The notes: generated from the sequence alone by a model not told the origin. Shown: positions 40,723-49,359, numbered from the stretch's first letter. The stretch: 64,000 nt of DNA from CAYVOV01 sp964453525 (GCA_964453525.1 CAYVOV010000013.1:1-64000), one strand, 5' to 3'. A program made the numbers and translations.

Positions 40723-41664
40723 ATGGTAACCATGATATATGCCGAGCGTAAGTCGGCTGTCCTCTCTTCGTCAAGCCTAGCTTGCTTAAAAAGTATACCG
40801 GCTATTAATCTCACATCAGGTTGTGCTCATAGCTGTCTTTACTGTTATGCTCGTGGCTACAGTACTTATCCAGGTGAAGGGAAACTGGTTTTTTATGGGA
40901 ATACGCTAGAGAAGCTAAAAAGTGAGATTACCCGCAAGAGAAGCAAGCCATGGTCAGTTTATTTCAGTCCATCAAGCGATATTTTCCAGCCTATCCCTGA
41001 AGTGTTAGAGCTTGGTTATTCAATTCTGGAGTTTTTGTTCTCTAAAGGTATTGGAGTAGCCTTTCTGACTAAAGGACATATCCCTGATAAAACCATGAAG
41101 CTCCTTCTCAACCATGCTGACAAAGTTAGGGCACAGATAGGAATCATCACCTACGATGATAATATCAGACGTGTATTCGAGCCAAATGCGGCAAGTGTTG
41201 ACTTAAGACTTAGGCAGATAAGGAAGTTGGTTGCTGGTGGCATAGAGGTTGAGGCCAGACTGATGCCAATTTTACCTGGCATAACAGACTCTCCTGATTC
41301 TGTAGAGATCTTGTTCAAAGCAATTGCGGGTACTCGGGTAAGACGGGCTTCAATCAGTACTCTTTTCCTTAGGCCGGCTATCGTGGAATCCTTAATACGA
41401 TGTGCACCCAATGAAAGATTCGAGCAAATCCTGCTTAGTTTGTATAAAAACTCAAGACGCCTCGCCGTACACGCTGAGCGTTCCTCTGTCATCCCATTAC
41501 CACGGCAAAATAGAGAAGAAATTTACACTCGCATCAAAAAAGTAGCCAGAAAATACAACATAGATGTTTCCGTGTGTGGTTGTATGAATCCTGACATTGG
41601 CGGTACGTGTAATATTGCAGGCAAGTGGATATTACCACATGCGCAATATAGATTGTTTGATTAA
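40723..41664 (+). CDS. Radical SAM protein, spore-photolyase-like family
   Basis: 313 aa. SGCAHSCLYCYARGY holds the CxxxCxxC cluster in the CxYC form of the SPL branch, then LKSEITRKRSKPWSVYFSPSSDIFQP, RLMPILPGITDSPDSVEIL. C-terminal CGCMNPDIGGTCNIAG adds extra Cys residues that may bind another cluster. SPL-like proteins outside spore formers are often of unknown function, perhaps DNA repair. Being the second gene of a pair with an HhH-bearing radical SAM protein supports a DNA-related job (inference). Confidence 0.85.
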   Translation: MVTMIYAERKSAVLSSSSLACLKSIPAINLTSGCAHSCLYCYARGYSTYPGEGKLVFYGNTLEKLKSEITRKRSKPWSVYFSPSSDIFQPIPEVLELGYSILEFLFSKGIGVAFLTKGHIPDKTMKLLLNHADKVRAQIGIITYDDNIRRVFEPNAASVDLRLRQIRKLVAGGIEVEARLMPILPGITDSPDSVEILFKAIAGTRVRRASISTLFLRPAIVESLIRCAPNERFEQILLSLYKNSRRLAVHAERSSVIPLPRQNREEIYTRIKKVARKYNIDVSVCGCMNPDIGGTCNIAGKWILPHAQYRLFD

Positions 41665-41735
41665 TGTGAGACTTCCAGATGGACAGATAAGTGATAGCAG
41701 GCTTTTCGTTTTACCAAGGTTTTACCGGGTTTTAC

Positions 41736-41817
41736 TGGGGAAGGGGGGACTCGAACCCCCACGCATTGCTGCACATGATCCTAAGTCATGCCCGTCTGCC
41801 AGTTCCGGCACTCCCCC
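41736..41817 (-). tRNA. tRNA-Leu (anticodon UAG)
   Basis: Class II tRNA on the minus strand: acceptor GGGGGAG with CTTCCCC, anticodon stem CATGA/TCATG around CTTAGGA (anticodon TAG, reads CUA), a long variable arm (TGCAGCAATGCG region) and a T arm GGGGG-TTCGAGT-CCCCC. CCA is not encoded; the discriminator base is A. 82 nt. Confidence 0.95.
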
Positions 41818-41964
41818 TTGAGCGTGAGCCAGCTACGAACTGTGGATTAAAGAAGCTAATCAATTCTATACTACGGATATTCCTTAAATCAAGAAGTCAG
41901 GGCGATTATGGCTATCTGAAAATATTAGTATTCAGCTTTCTTCAGTGCAGACCTTTAATAACTG

Positions 41965-42552
41965 CTAGATATTCCGTGGTTTGCATAGTATCTCTTTGAT
42001 TCTGGTCTCAAACAGGCGGTGGGAATTGGCGGGCGTCAGCACGACAGCGACATCAGCGCCACCGACCCGTCCTGAGCCTCCCATAGATATTATATCCTCG
42101 TCGCAGCGTACCAGACCGGCATCGGCTGCCATACAGGCTATCTCACAGACAACCTTCATGCCCTGTCCGAACATGCGCAGAGTATTGGCGACAATATCAC
42201 CGATTACATAGGTAGTGGGAGCATCACTGATTCTCATCTGGTTCATGGCGCGGGTGATACCGCCGAAGGCATGAGCGGCGGTGACTATGGGGACGCCCTT
42301 ATCTTTTAGTAATTGAAGGTTTTCATCTTTAAATAACCATTTATCCGGTTCCCTGGAGCCGTAACAGTGACTGACAATAATCAGGTTCATGCCTTCAAAG
42401 GCTTCCATCGCCTGGACGCCGGTCCAGCCACTAGTTGAAGCGACCACATAGTTATTGATACCGAGTTCCTTTCCTCGCTGCAGAGCAACTTTGAATGTCT
42501 GCTCCGTGTTCTCCTTTTTTACTTCATCAAAGTAGGTAATATTTCCTTCCAT
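41965..42552 (-). CDS. Pyruvate kinase C-terminal-domain-like protein
   Basis: 195 aa from ATG 42552 (GGAGG upstream; the frame can extend further but the reach is inside kamA). Resembles the pyruvate-kinase alpha/beta (C-terminal) domain standing alone: ALQRGKELGINNYVVASTSGWTGVQAMEAF, LIIVSHCYG, GVPIVTAAHAFGGITRAMNQM, GMKVVCEIACMAADAGLV. No kinase barrel is present. Free-standing members are common in anaerobes and have no settled function. It is the third gene after the ATP-grasp and KamA genes. Confidence 0.8.
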   Translation of the reverse strand: MEGNITYFDEVKKENTEQTFKVALQRGKELGINNYVVASTSGWTGVQAMEAFEGMNLIIVSHCYGSREPDKWLFKDENLQLLKDKGVPIVTAAHAFGGITRAMNQMRISDAPTTYVIGDIVANTLRMFGQGMKVVCEIACMAADAGLVRCDEDIISMGGSGRVGGADVAVVLTPANSHRLFETRIKEILCKPRNI

Positions 42553-42568
42553 CTTTAACAAACCTCCT

Positions 42569-43639
42569 TTATTTTTCGCGTTTGTTGGGTTCCCGCCAGA
42601 TATGCCCGTCCCAGCTTTTAAGGTAGATGGCATCATCGTCTCTCCGGACAATTGTCTCCGGGTTCATCGGTATCTTGCCATAGGGAGTATCCAGCAGGTA
42701 GACCGGAACGGCGAATCCCGTGGTATATCCCCTCAGCGACCGGATGATTTCTATCCCTTTTTCAACCGGACAGATGAAATGAGAAGTGCCTTTTAAGGTC
42801 TGCGCCTGGTAGATATAGTAAGGGCGGACCCTGAACTTCACCAGACCCTGGACAAGGGCTTTCATCACCGGTGGGTCATCGTTGATTCCCCGGAGCAGGA
42901 CGGACTGGTTGCCCAGCGGAATTCCGGCATCAGCGAGGCGCCCGCAGGCAATCCGGGCTTCTTCCGTAAGTTCCTTCGGGTGATTGAACTGGGTATTGAA
43001 CCAGAGGGGATGGTATTTCTTTAATATTCTGCACAGCCTGTCCGTAATCCGCTGAGGCATAGTACAGGGAGTCCTTGAGCCAATCCTTACAATCTCGACA
43101 TGGGGAATCCGGCGGAGGCGTCCCAGAATATCATCGATAAGCTCATCGGGGTACATCAGGGGGTCGCCGCCGGTTATCAGGACGTCCCTTATTTCTGGAG
43201 TCCGGGCAATGTAGTCTAGGGCGGCATTCCGGGCTTCCTCGGAAAAATCGAACTGCTCTCGGGCTACCATCCTCTTCCTGAGGCAGTGACGGCACAGCGC
43301 CGGGCAGTCATTTGAGACTGTCCAGGCAATCCGGTCCGGATAGACCTTAATCACGTTGGGAGCGGGATTGTGTTTCTCCTCCTCAAGGGGGTCAATAACC
43401 CCGATTTCATCGTAAAGTTCCTGTCTCTGCGGCACAGCCTGCTTGCGAATCGGGCAATCACGGTCATCTTTCGCCATCAAGCCAGCGTAATAAGGGGTTA
43501 TATGCCAGCTGAACTCGGATTCAGCCAGCTCTATTCCCTGCTCCTCCTCGCTATTAAGATTGATGTATTTTTTCAGCCCGTCTATTGAACTGATGGTATT
43601 CTCAACCTGCCATTTCCAGCTATCCGCCCTGTTCTTCAT
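42569..43639 (-). CDS. KamA-family radical SAM aminomutase (lysine/glutamate 2,3-aminomutase-like)
   Basis: 356 aa. CPALCRHCLRKRMV is the CxxxCxxC radical SAM site; VLITGGDPLMYP, IRIGSRTPCTMPQRI and the PLP-Lys region LLDTPYGKIPMNPE are those of KamA proteins. It is shorter than clostridial lysine 2,3-aminomutase (416 aa), lacking the C-terminal extension, nearer to YodO-like or glutamate-aminomutase forms. It starts 1 bp after the ATP-grasp stop and is followed by the PK-C-like gene (overlap region), so the three are cotranscribed. The product is probably a beta-amino acid. Confidence 0.88.
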   Translation of the reverse strand: MKNRADSWKWQVENTISSIDGLKKYINLNSEEEQGIELAESEFSWHITPYYAGLMAKDDRDCPIRKQAVPQRQELYDEIGVIDPLEEEKHNPAPNVIKVYPDRIAWTVSNDCPALCRHCLRKRMVAREQFDFSEEARNAALDYIARTPEIRDVLITGGDPLMYPDELIDDILGRLRRIPHVEIVRIGSRTPCTMPQRITDRLCRILKKYHPLWFNTQFNHPKELTEEARIACGRLADAGIPLGNQSVLLRGINDDPPVMKALVQGLVKFRVRPYYIYQAQTLKGTSHFICPVEKGIEIIRSLRGYTTGFAVPVYLLDTPYGKIPMNPETIVRRDDDAIYLKSWDGHIWREPNKREK

Positions 43640-43640
43640 A

Positions 43641-44663
43641 TCAATCTCCCCGCAGAACCGGGCCGGGAGCTCTGGTCAGGGCTTTTTCAATCAACATTTT
43701 TATCAGCTCCTCAGGTTTAATGCCTGCTTCTTCAGCCTGGGTTATGAATACGCTGTAGAACGGTGATAGTCCAGGTAACGGATTGATTTCAATTAAGTGC
43801 GGAATGCCATCTTCTCCCTGGCGGAAATCTACTCTCGCCAGGTCGCGACAGCCCAGTGCCAGGAAAAGCCGGCGGGAGTAGTCCTGCATCTGGCAGATGG
43901 ACTCCGGCGGGATATTCGCCGGGCATATCACCTGTTTTCTGTGGACGCTTTTCATCTCATACGAATAAAAAGAATCGGGACTGCCTTCGCCAATTACCAG
44001 TTCGGCAACAGGAAGATATCTTAGGGAATCTGTTTCGAGCAGCCCTATGGTAAACTCGCGTCCAGCAACGAATTTTTCAATAAGTACGGCATCCTGGCAT
44101 GAATCCAGAATCCACTCAACCTCGCTGTGAAGAGATTTAAAAGATTCTACCCGGGCGGACTGCCTGATTCCCAGACTCGAACCGCCGGTAACCGGCTTTA
44201 AGAACAGAGGGTAGCCGATGGCTTCTATGTCATGCTGTCTGGACTCCAGCTCCGAGAGGCGGTCAATCCGAAGGAACGCCGGAGTGGGAATTCCTTGATG
44301 ACTGGCAATAACCTTGGTCAGATACTTATCAAGGGACAGGCCGAGTCCGACGGCATCGCTGCCGGTACAGGGGATTCCCAGCGCCTCAGCCACTGCCGGG
44401 ACATAAGACTCACGGTTACGCCCTCCTGCAGCTTCGGTGATATTGAAGATAACATCTAACTCCGTATTGACAAGTTTAACCAGGCTTTCTTCACCCCAGG
44501 GCAGGCTGATAACTTCACCCAAAGCGCTGAGACAGCCGTGCATCCATTCGATTGTCCTTGGGTCCTCGTATTCACTGGCAATTGATTCAACACCGGCCGA
44601 CTCTTTATCCACCGGATTATCGTAGGCAAAACCGATTTTCAATTTTTCAGGGGATGAAGTCAT
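43641..44663 (-). CDS. D-Ala-D-Ala ligase-like ATP-grasp enzyme
   Basis: 340 aa. An N-terminal preATP-grasp part, a central ATP-grasp (YPLFLKPVTGGSSLGIRQ; DAVLIEKFVAGREFTIG) and the metal/substrate segment RVDFRQGEDGIPHLIEINPLPGLSP match Ddl-type ligases. It is not in a peptidoglycan cluster; it opens an operon with an aminomutase of the KamA type. An attractive idea is that it ligates a beta-amino acid (e.g. beta-lysine) to another amino acid or carboxylate (inference). Confidence 0.85.
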   Translation of the reverse strand: MTSSPEKLKIGFAYDNPVDKESAGVESIASEYEDPRTIEWMHGCLSALGEVISLPWGEESLVKLVNTELDVIFNITEAAGGRNRESYVPAVAEALGIPCTGSDAVGLGLSLDKYLTKVIASHQGIPTPAFLRIDRLSELESRQHDIEAIGYPLFLKPVTGGSSLGIRQSARVESFKSLHSEVEWILDSCQDAVLIEKFVAGREFTIGLLETDSLRYLPVAELVIGEGSPDSFYSYEMKSVHRKQVICPANIPPESICQMQDYSRRLFLALGCRDLARVDFRQGEDGIPHLIEINPLPGLSPFYSVFITQAEEAGIKPEELIKMLIEKALTRAPGPVLRGD

Positions 44664-44778
44664 TAGTTTTCCTTAAAGATAGTTAATTAATTGCTGCGAA
44701 TAATACCACAAAGAGGAACGGAATTCCAAAATATGTGGTGAAAGGCGATGTGAGGAATTCAAAATCAGGTCGTACCGC

Positions 44779-45963
44779 TTAGTTGATAATCCCGTCTTTT
44801 ACAAGTTCGTCATACTCTTCATCCGGGATACCCAGGATTTCCTTGAAGATGTACTCGTTGTGCTCGCCGAGCAGGGGGGCAACTTTCAGCTCGGGAGTAT
44901 ATTTTGACAGCAGGAAATGTGTGCCGGCCTGGGTACGGTATTTTCCGTATTCAGGATACTCAAGCTCGATAAAAAACCCGCGGTGTTTTAGCTGGGGGTC
45001 TTTGTCCATCATATCTTCACCGGTTTCCACGATACCAGCGGCTACTCCGGCCGCCTGCATCATATCCATAATCTCTTCAGCGGAACGGCTGCCTGTCCAC
45101 TCGTTTACCAGCCGGTCAAGCTCTTCTTCGTTTTCCTTTCTCGCTAGCAGGGTGGCAAACCTTGGGTCTTCAGCGAGAGCCGGGTTACCGATAACCTCAC
45201 AGAAACTCTGCCACTCCCGGTCAGTGAAGACGGCTATGGTGCACCACCTGTCTTCACCGAGACAGCGGTAGGCATTGTGAGGAGCGGCGCTGGGAGACTT
45301 GTTCCCCATCCTGCCGGCTATGCGGTTGTTCACGCCGTAATCGAGAACCAGAGGCGCCATGAACTGGATACCGGCTTCATACTGGGACATATCCAGGTAT
45401 TGCCCTTTGCCGGTCTGGTGGCGATATTCCAGGGCAGCCATGATGGCTATTATGTTATAGCGGGGCGCGATGAAATCGGTGTAAGCTGCATTCCAGCCCG
45501 GCTCTCGGTCAGGCCAGCCGAGAATATTGCTGAAACCTGCCAGCGAAGTCAGTTTATGCCCTGAGCCCGGGTGATTAAAATAAGGTCCGGTTTGCCCCTG
45601 CATTGAAGTGCTGAGCATAATAATATCCGGCTTTATCTCCCTCAGTACTTCATAAGCCAGTCCCATTCTTTTCATCGCTCCACCGGCGAAGTTCTCCACA
45701 ACAACATCTGACTCTGCAATGAGGCGCTTGATTAACTCAAGCCCTTTCGGCTCGCGGAGGTTGAGGGTTATGCTTTTCTTGCAGGTGAAGTACTGGTCGT
45801 TACTGCCGCTGCGGGGAGCTCCTCGCTGCCAGCCTGGCCTGTTCCGGGACTCTACAACTATCACCTCTGCTCCAAGGTCGGAAAGGTGCTTGGTCGTCAG
45901 CGGACCGGTAAGGTGCCAGGTGAAATCAATAACCCTGATGCCTTCAAGCAGTTTCTTTTCCAT
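44779..45963 (-). CDS. Class III CoA-transferase, Asp-bearing subunit (paralogue of 2527-4005)
   Basis: 394 aa CaiB/BaiF protein. RVIDFTWHLTGPLTTKHLSDLGAEVIVVESRN; TDF in AAYTDFIAPRYN carries the likely catalytic Asp. The small domain (PHNAYRCLGEDRW...ARKENEEELDRLVNEW) is present once, at normal length, unlike in the relative at 2527 where it is doubled. It is the second gene of a pair with 45992 (28 bp apart). It shows strong similarity to 2527 outside the repeat, so the two pairs arose by duplication. Substrate unknown. Confidence 0.88.
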   Translation of the reverse strand: MEKKLLEGIRVIDFTWHLTGPLTTKHLSDLGAEVIVVESRNRPGWQRGAPRSGSNDQYFTCKKSITLNLREPKGLELIKRLIAESDVVVENFAGGAMKRMGLAYEVLREIKPDIIMLSTSMQGQTGPYFNHPGSGHKLTSLAGFSNILGWPDREPGWNAAYTDFIAPRYNIIAIMAALEYRHQTGKGQYLDMSQYEAGIQFMAPLVLDYGVNNRIAGRMGNKSPSAAPHNAYRCLGEDRWCTIAVFTDREWQSFCEVIGNPALAEDPRFATLLARKENEEELDRLVNEWTGSRSAEEIMDMMQAAGVAAGIVETGEDMMDKDPQLKHRGFFIELEYPEYGKYRTQAGTHFLLSKYTPELKVAPLLGEHNEYIFKEILGIPDEEYDELVKDGIIN

Positions 45964-45991
45964 TTAATTCTCCTGTAATAAGTGAATTTTT

Positions 45992-47245
45992 CTAGATTAC
46001 TCCGGCTTGCTTTAGCGTGACCAGTTTCTCTCCGGAGATACCGAGCTCTTTCCCGTAAATATCCTGGTTGTGCTCACCGATTCGTGGAGCACAACGTGAT
46101 ATTCGTGGTGGAGCCTCCGAGGCGTTGGCAAAAGCGCCGGGATAAGTAATGGTTGTACCCAGTTCCGGATGCTCCACTTTCTCCCAGAATTCCCTGGCGG
46201 CAAGCTGCGGGCTGTCCAGCATATCGGCCGGAGTTGAGACGGGATATAGCTGTACTCCGTGTTTTAACGCCCCTTCAAAAAGTTCCTTTTTGGTGTGTGC
46301 CAGGAAAAATCTGGCTGTCGGCGCCTCTATCTTGTTCATCTCTTCCTGGGTGGTCTCGAAGCCGAATTTGCTCCAGTCGAAGTTTTTCATGAATTCATCT
46401 CCCCAGCCTTCTTTGTCCATCCACTCGACAAGGGGTACGTTGGTACGCAGTGACATCGGGCCGCCCCAGAAAAACCATGAGACATGGCCGTCCTTGCAGG
46501 GCCACAATCTGGTCAGGCGGGGACCGGCCATGCCTCCGCCTCCGCCCCGTTTCTGAAGAGCATGTCTCAGGTCCCAGTTGGAGGTAATGTGTTCGGTGCA
46601 CTGGACAACCGAATCCTGAATGGATACATCGACCTGCTGGCCTTTACCGGTAGTATGACGATGGTAAAGGGCTGTCAATGCTCCCTGGGCACCATCGACT
46701 CCAGCATGGAGATACGCCTGGGAATGTTGACTGAAATGAATCGGTGGGCGGTCCGGGTCGCCGAATGGCGCCATCTCACCGCCCATTCCCCAGGCTACGA
46801 TATCAGCTGTCTTGTAGTCTTTATACGGTCCGGTCTGCCCGAATGGAGTTATCGAGACCATAATCACGCCGGGATTAATCTTCTCCAGGGCTGAGTAGCC
46901 CAATCCGATGCTGTCCAGGTAACCCGGAGTAAAGGTCTCTATTACGAAGTCGGCACTCTTGACAAGCTCTATGAAAATTCCTTTACCGTCGGCGGACGCG
47001 ATATCGAGGGTAACTCCCCGCTTGCTCGTATTTAGAGCAAACCAGAGAAGGCTCTTTTCCGGGTGAGGTTCATCATGGTAGAAGGGTCCCAGTCGGCGGG
47101 TGGAGTCTCCGCCCGGTTTCTCAATCTTGATAACATCGGCACCGAGGTCGCCAAGTATCTTACCGCAGAGAAGGCCTTTTTCATCAGCGAGGTCAAGAGC
47201 ACGGTAGGGATCGAGCATGCTCTCTCTTTTAATATTATCAGGCAT
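45992..47245 (-). CDS. Class III CoA-transferase, Asp-less subunit (paralogue of 4036-5274)
   Basis: 417 aa, near-repeat in sequence of 4036-5274 (LADEKGLLCGKILGDLGADVIKIEKPGGDS; FGQTGPYKDYKTADIVAWGMGG; HTTGKGQQVDVSIQDSV). At the catalytic-Asp position it has SQHSQAYLHAG, as its relative does, so it is also unlikely to act alone. It precedes the Asp-bearing gene in the same order and spacing as the first pair. Heteromeric CoA-transferase subunit (inference). Confidence 0.85.
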   Translation of the reverse strand: MPDNIKRESMLDPYRALDLADEKGLLCGKILGDLGADVIKIEKPGGDSTRRLGPFYHDEPHPEKSLLWFALNTSKRGVTLDIASADGKGIFIELVKSADFVIETFTPGYLDSIGLGYSALEKINPGVIMVSITPFGQTGPYKDYKTADIVAWGMGGEMAPFGDPDRPPIHFSQHSQAYLHAGVDGAQGALTALYHRHTTGKGQQVDVSIQDSVVQCTEHITSNWDLRHALQKRGGGGGMAGPRLTRLWPCKDGHVSWFFWGGPMSLRTNVPLVEWMDKEGWGDEFMKNFDWSKFGFETTQEEMNKIEAPTARFFLAHTKKELFEGALKHGVQLYPVSTPADMLDSPQLAAREFWEKVEHPELGTTITYPGAFANASEAPPRISRCAPRIGEHNQDIYGKELGISGEKLVTLKQAGVI

Positions 47246-47336
47246 ATTATGCTCCCTTCTTAAACAATATACGTTCTTCTAAATCAGTGATTTAATCATC
47301 AAATAGCCGGAACTGTCAAATGAGGATTACCCGTCC

Positions 47337-47503
47337 TTTTACTTAATCATGGTTGCACAGGCAACAATGAATATCAATATTTCTTTCGCCGCTGTGGTTT
47401 CCTTCGGCTTCGCTCAGGACAGGCTAACGGCTCACCATGAGCGGCACGCATTCCCACTCACCCTGAGCTTGTCGAAGGGTCTCCACCAAGATTGAGAAGA
47501 ACC
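47337..47503 (-). repeat. Dispersed 168-bp repeat, copy B
   Basis: Reverse complement matches 21302-21469 with a few mismatches over about 167 bp. It lies in the 340-bp gap upstream of acpS; the rest of the gap holds nothing I can name. Confidence 0.8.
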
Positions 47504-47585
47504 TTACCTGCTATCCGGTTTATTACTGTCCCGGGTTAATGTTAAAATATATCGATAAGCTTTAACGGGAAAAAAGGCTGATAAA

Positions 47586-47954
47586 ATGCACTGCATTGGT
47601 ACCGATATCATAGAGGTATCCCGCATCGCTCAGGCTTTAGACCGCTGGGGAGAGCGGTTCCTTAACCGGATATACACAGAGCCAGAACTGAAACTATGCA
47701 AAGGAAATCCGGCAAGGTTGGCTTCCCGCTTTGCCGGTAAAGAAGCGGTAATGAAGGCTCTGGGTACCGGTGCCCGGGGCATTAGCTGGAAAGAAATCGA
47801 GATAACATCCGAACCGGGTGGTAAACCGGTGGTTCGTCTCTACAGTAAAGCCCGGCAAAAAGCCGATACTCTGGGGCTTGATGAACTGGCTATCAGCCTT
47901 TCCGACTCAAAGGAATACGCCGTTGCCTTTGTCATCGCTGAAAGAGGAAAATAG
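47586..47954 (+). CDS. acpS: Holo-[acyl-carrier-protein] synthase AcpS
   Basis: 122 aa. GTDIIEVSRI with Asp8 for Mg binding, and SRFAGKEAVMKALGTG with the catalytic Glu. It attaches 4'-phosphopantetheine from CoA to ACP. The size matches the family. Its stop codon is one base from the stop of the convergent NYN gene. It is a single gene behind repeat B. Confidence 0.95.
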   Translation: MHCIGTDIIEVSRIAQALDRWGERFLNRIYTEPELKLCKGNPARLASRFAGKEAVMKALGTGARGISWKEIEITSEPGGKPVVRLYSKARQKADTLGLDELAISLSDSKEYAVAFVIAERGK

Positions 47955-47955
47955 A

Positions 47956-48495
47956 CTACTTCCAGCAGCCCTTGAGTACCCTGCGGTCAATTGTCAATAC
48001 CTTGTCGGCGACATCCCTCAGGGGGCGTGAAGTTCGCTCCTTTCCGAAAAGAGCTACCTCCACATTCTTCCCGTTATCCTTTACTGCTTGAAGGGCACCC
48101 ACGTAATCGCTATCGCCAGCAACGAGAATCGAAGCATCATAATTATTTTTATAACTGTGGGTCAGCAGGTCAGTGGTTAATTGTATATCCACCCCTTTCT
48201 CGTAGGGTGGGCTGTTAGGCCAGTTTACGTATACCAGACGCCCCAGGCGTAATTCACAGTACGGTATCGCGGCGACACTGGCAAAGAAAGCTTGCTGGTC
48301 CCGGTAGCGCTCCGGCTCTTCTCTCCGCCCGACAATAGCGTTATAATAATAGATTCTTATCAGCCGGCGCCTATCGAGCAGTTTCTTGCAAAACTTACCG
48401 ATATCAATATCGGTTCTCTTAAAGTGGCTTTTCAATGAGTGGTAAAGGTTACTGCCATCAATGAATATCATTATTCTGTCTGTTTTTTCAGCCAT
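47956..48495 (-). CDS. NYN-domain protein (LabA/DUF88 family)
   Basis: 179 aa. PIN-like NYN nuclease fold: RIMIFIDGSNLYHSL (catalytic Asp13), GVDIQLTTDLLTHSY and ASILVAGDSDYVGAL (paired Asp residues), LRDVADKVLTIDR. Bacterial LabA-like NYN proteins are probable RNases. AAGGAAGGAATT upstream of the ATG. Single gene. Confidence 0.88.
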   Translation of the reverse strand: MAEKTDRIMIFIDGSNLYHSLKSHFKRTDIDIGKFCKKLLDRRRLIRIYYYNAIVGRREEPERYRDQQAFFASVAAIPYCELRLGRLVYVNWPNSPPYEKGVDIQLTTDLLTHSYKNNYDASILVAGDSDYVGALQAVKDNGKNVEVALFGKERTSRPLRDVADKVLTIDRRVLKGCWK

Positions 48496-48629
48496 AGAAT
48501 TCCTTCCTTAAAGAATCACCCGTAGAACTTAATAAATTAATTATATATCCTCAGGGGTGGAATTGCTAATGATAAGGAAAAACTCCGTTTACATTTGATC
48601 GGTATTATATTACCTCACCCCTAGCCTCT

Positions 48630-48713
48630 CTCCAGCCAGAACTATTGAGAATGAAAGAAAGCCCTCCTGGCTGGAGAAGGGCGTAAAAGAAAGAGGGGGA
48701 CTCTGCCCCCTCT
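48630..48713. repeat. Two adjacent palindromes in the 860-bp gap
   Basis: CTCCAGCCAG (48630-48639) / CTGGCTGGAG (48667-48676), and AGAGGGGG (48692-48699) / CCCCCTCT (48706-48713). Further C/G-rich simple repeats continue to about 48830. Probably decayed REP-type elements. No coding sense. Confidence 0.45.
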
Positions 48714-48941
48714 CAACGCTCTCTCCCCTTCTCAAACGGACGAATAATCGCACCATAAAGCAGGAGCTGTTTGAGAGGGGTTCACCCTGAAGGATTCTCC
48801 CTGAAGGGGATAAAGGGGGTCAGCATTTCATTCTGCTAAAGCTGAACAAGCACAAAAAAACAACATAAATATTCGGTTTTCAATAGACGAAAATGTAATA
48901 AATTCTGTAATAGATGTGGTAATAAATACCGTCATTGTAAC

Positions 48942-48970
48942 TTGACAGCAGGCGTGGATTATGGTCTAAT
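48942..48970 (+). promoter_or_regulatory. Promoter of the unidentified ncRNA
   Basis: TTGACA (48942-48947), a 17-bp spacer, TCTAAT (48965-48970), predicting a start near 48977. Confidence 0.6.
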
Positions 48971-48976
48971 TTATAT

Positions 48977-49235
48977 GAGAAGCTACATGCTACCACTCGA
49001 ATATTGCTTCGGAGGTGGGTCATGAGGCTTCATGCAAGACTCGGAGTATGGCAGGTTGATTTTTAGAGCCCTGCCGGGAGGCAGGGCAACCCGGAACCTG
49101 AACCTGGCTCGATGAAATGGATGAGAGACGAGTCTCAGAAAAGAGAGGTCTGCTGCGGTAGTGATAACCGCAAGTGAGTCGGGTTCGAGGTAGACTTTAG
49201 ACAAGGATGGAGGGCATTTAACCGTGCCCTCCATT
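48977..49235 (+). ncRNA. Unidentified structured ncRNA, about 260 nt
   Basis: Bounded by a promoter (48942) and a terminator (49208-49234), with no open frame. Hairpins seen: CCAC-t-CGAA / TTCG-gag-GTGG (48992-49018), CATGA/TCATG (49021-49034), GCCCTGCC/GGCAGGGC with GGGA loop (49068-49087), TGCGGT/ACCGCA (49153-49171). Longer-range pairs: CAGGTT (49052) with AACCTG (about 49095), AGACTCG (49037) with CGAGTCT (49129), GGTCT with AGACT near the 3' part. It does not fit tmRNA, RNase P, 6S or SRP RNA motifs I can recall, nor common riboswitches. DUF1893 begins 125 bp later. Confidence 0.6.
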
Positions 49236-49240
49236 ATTAT
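49208..49240 (+). terminator. Terminator of the ncRNA
   Basis: GGAGGGCA / TGCCCTCC, 8 bp perfect, loop TTTAACCG, followed by ATTATTATTCT, ending near 49240. Confidence 0.65.
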
Positions 49241-49359
49241 TCTCACCTGAAAGTCCTTCTCCATTCATAGCACACAATTCATGTACGTTTGAGCAACACA
49301 GCGTCAAACTTGACATTAAAAATACGGGAGATTTATTATCCCGTAAAGGAAAGTTCATA

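Noticed and set aside
48600..48840. A CRISPR array or leader
   Set aside because: The repeats are irregular, C/G-rich simple palindromes without even spacing.
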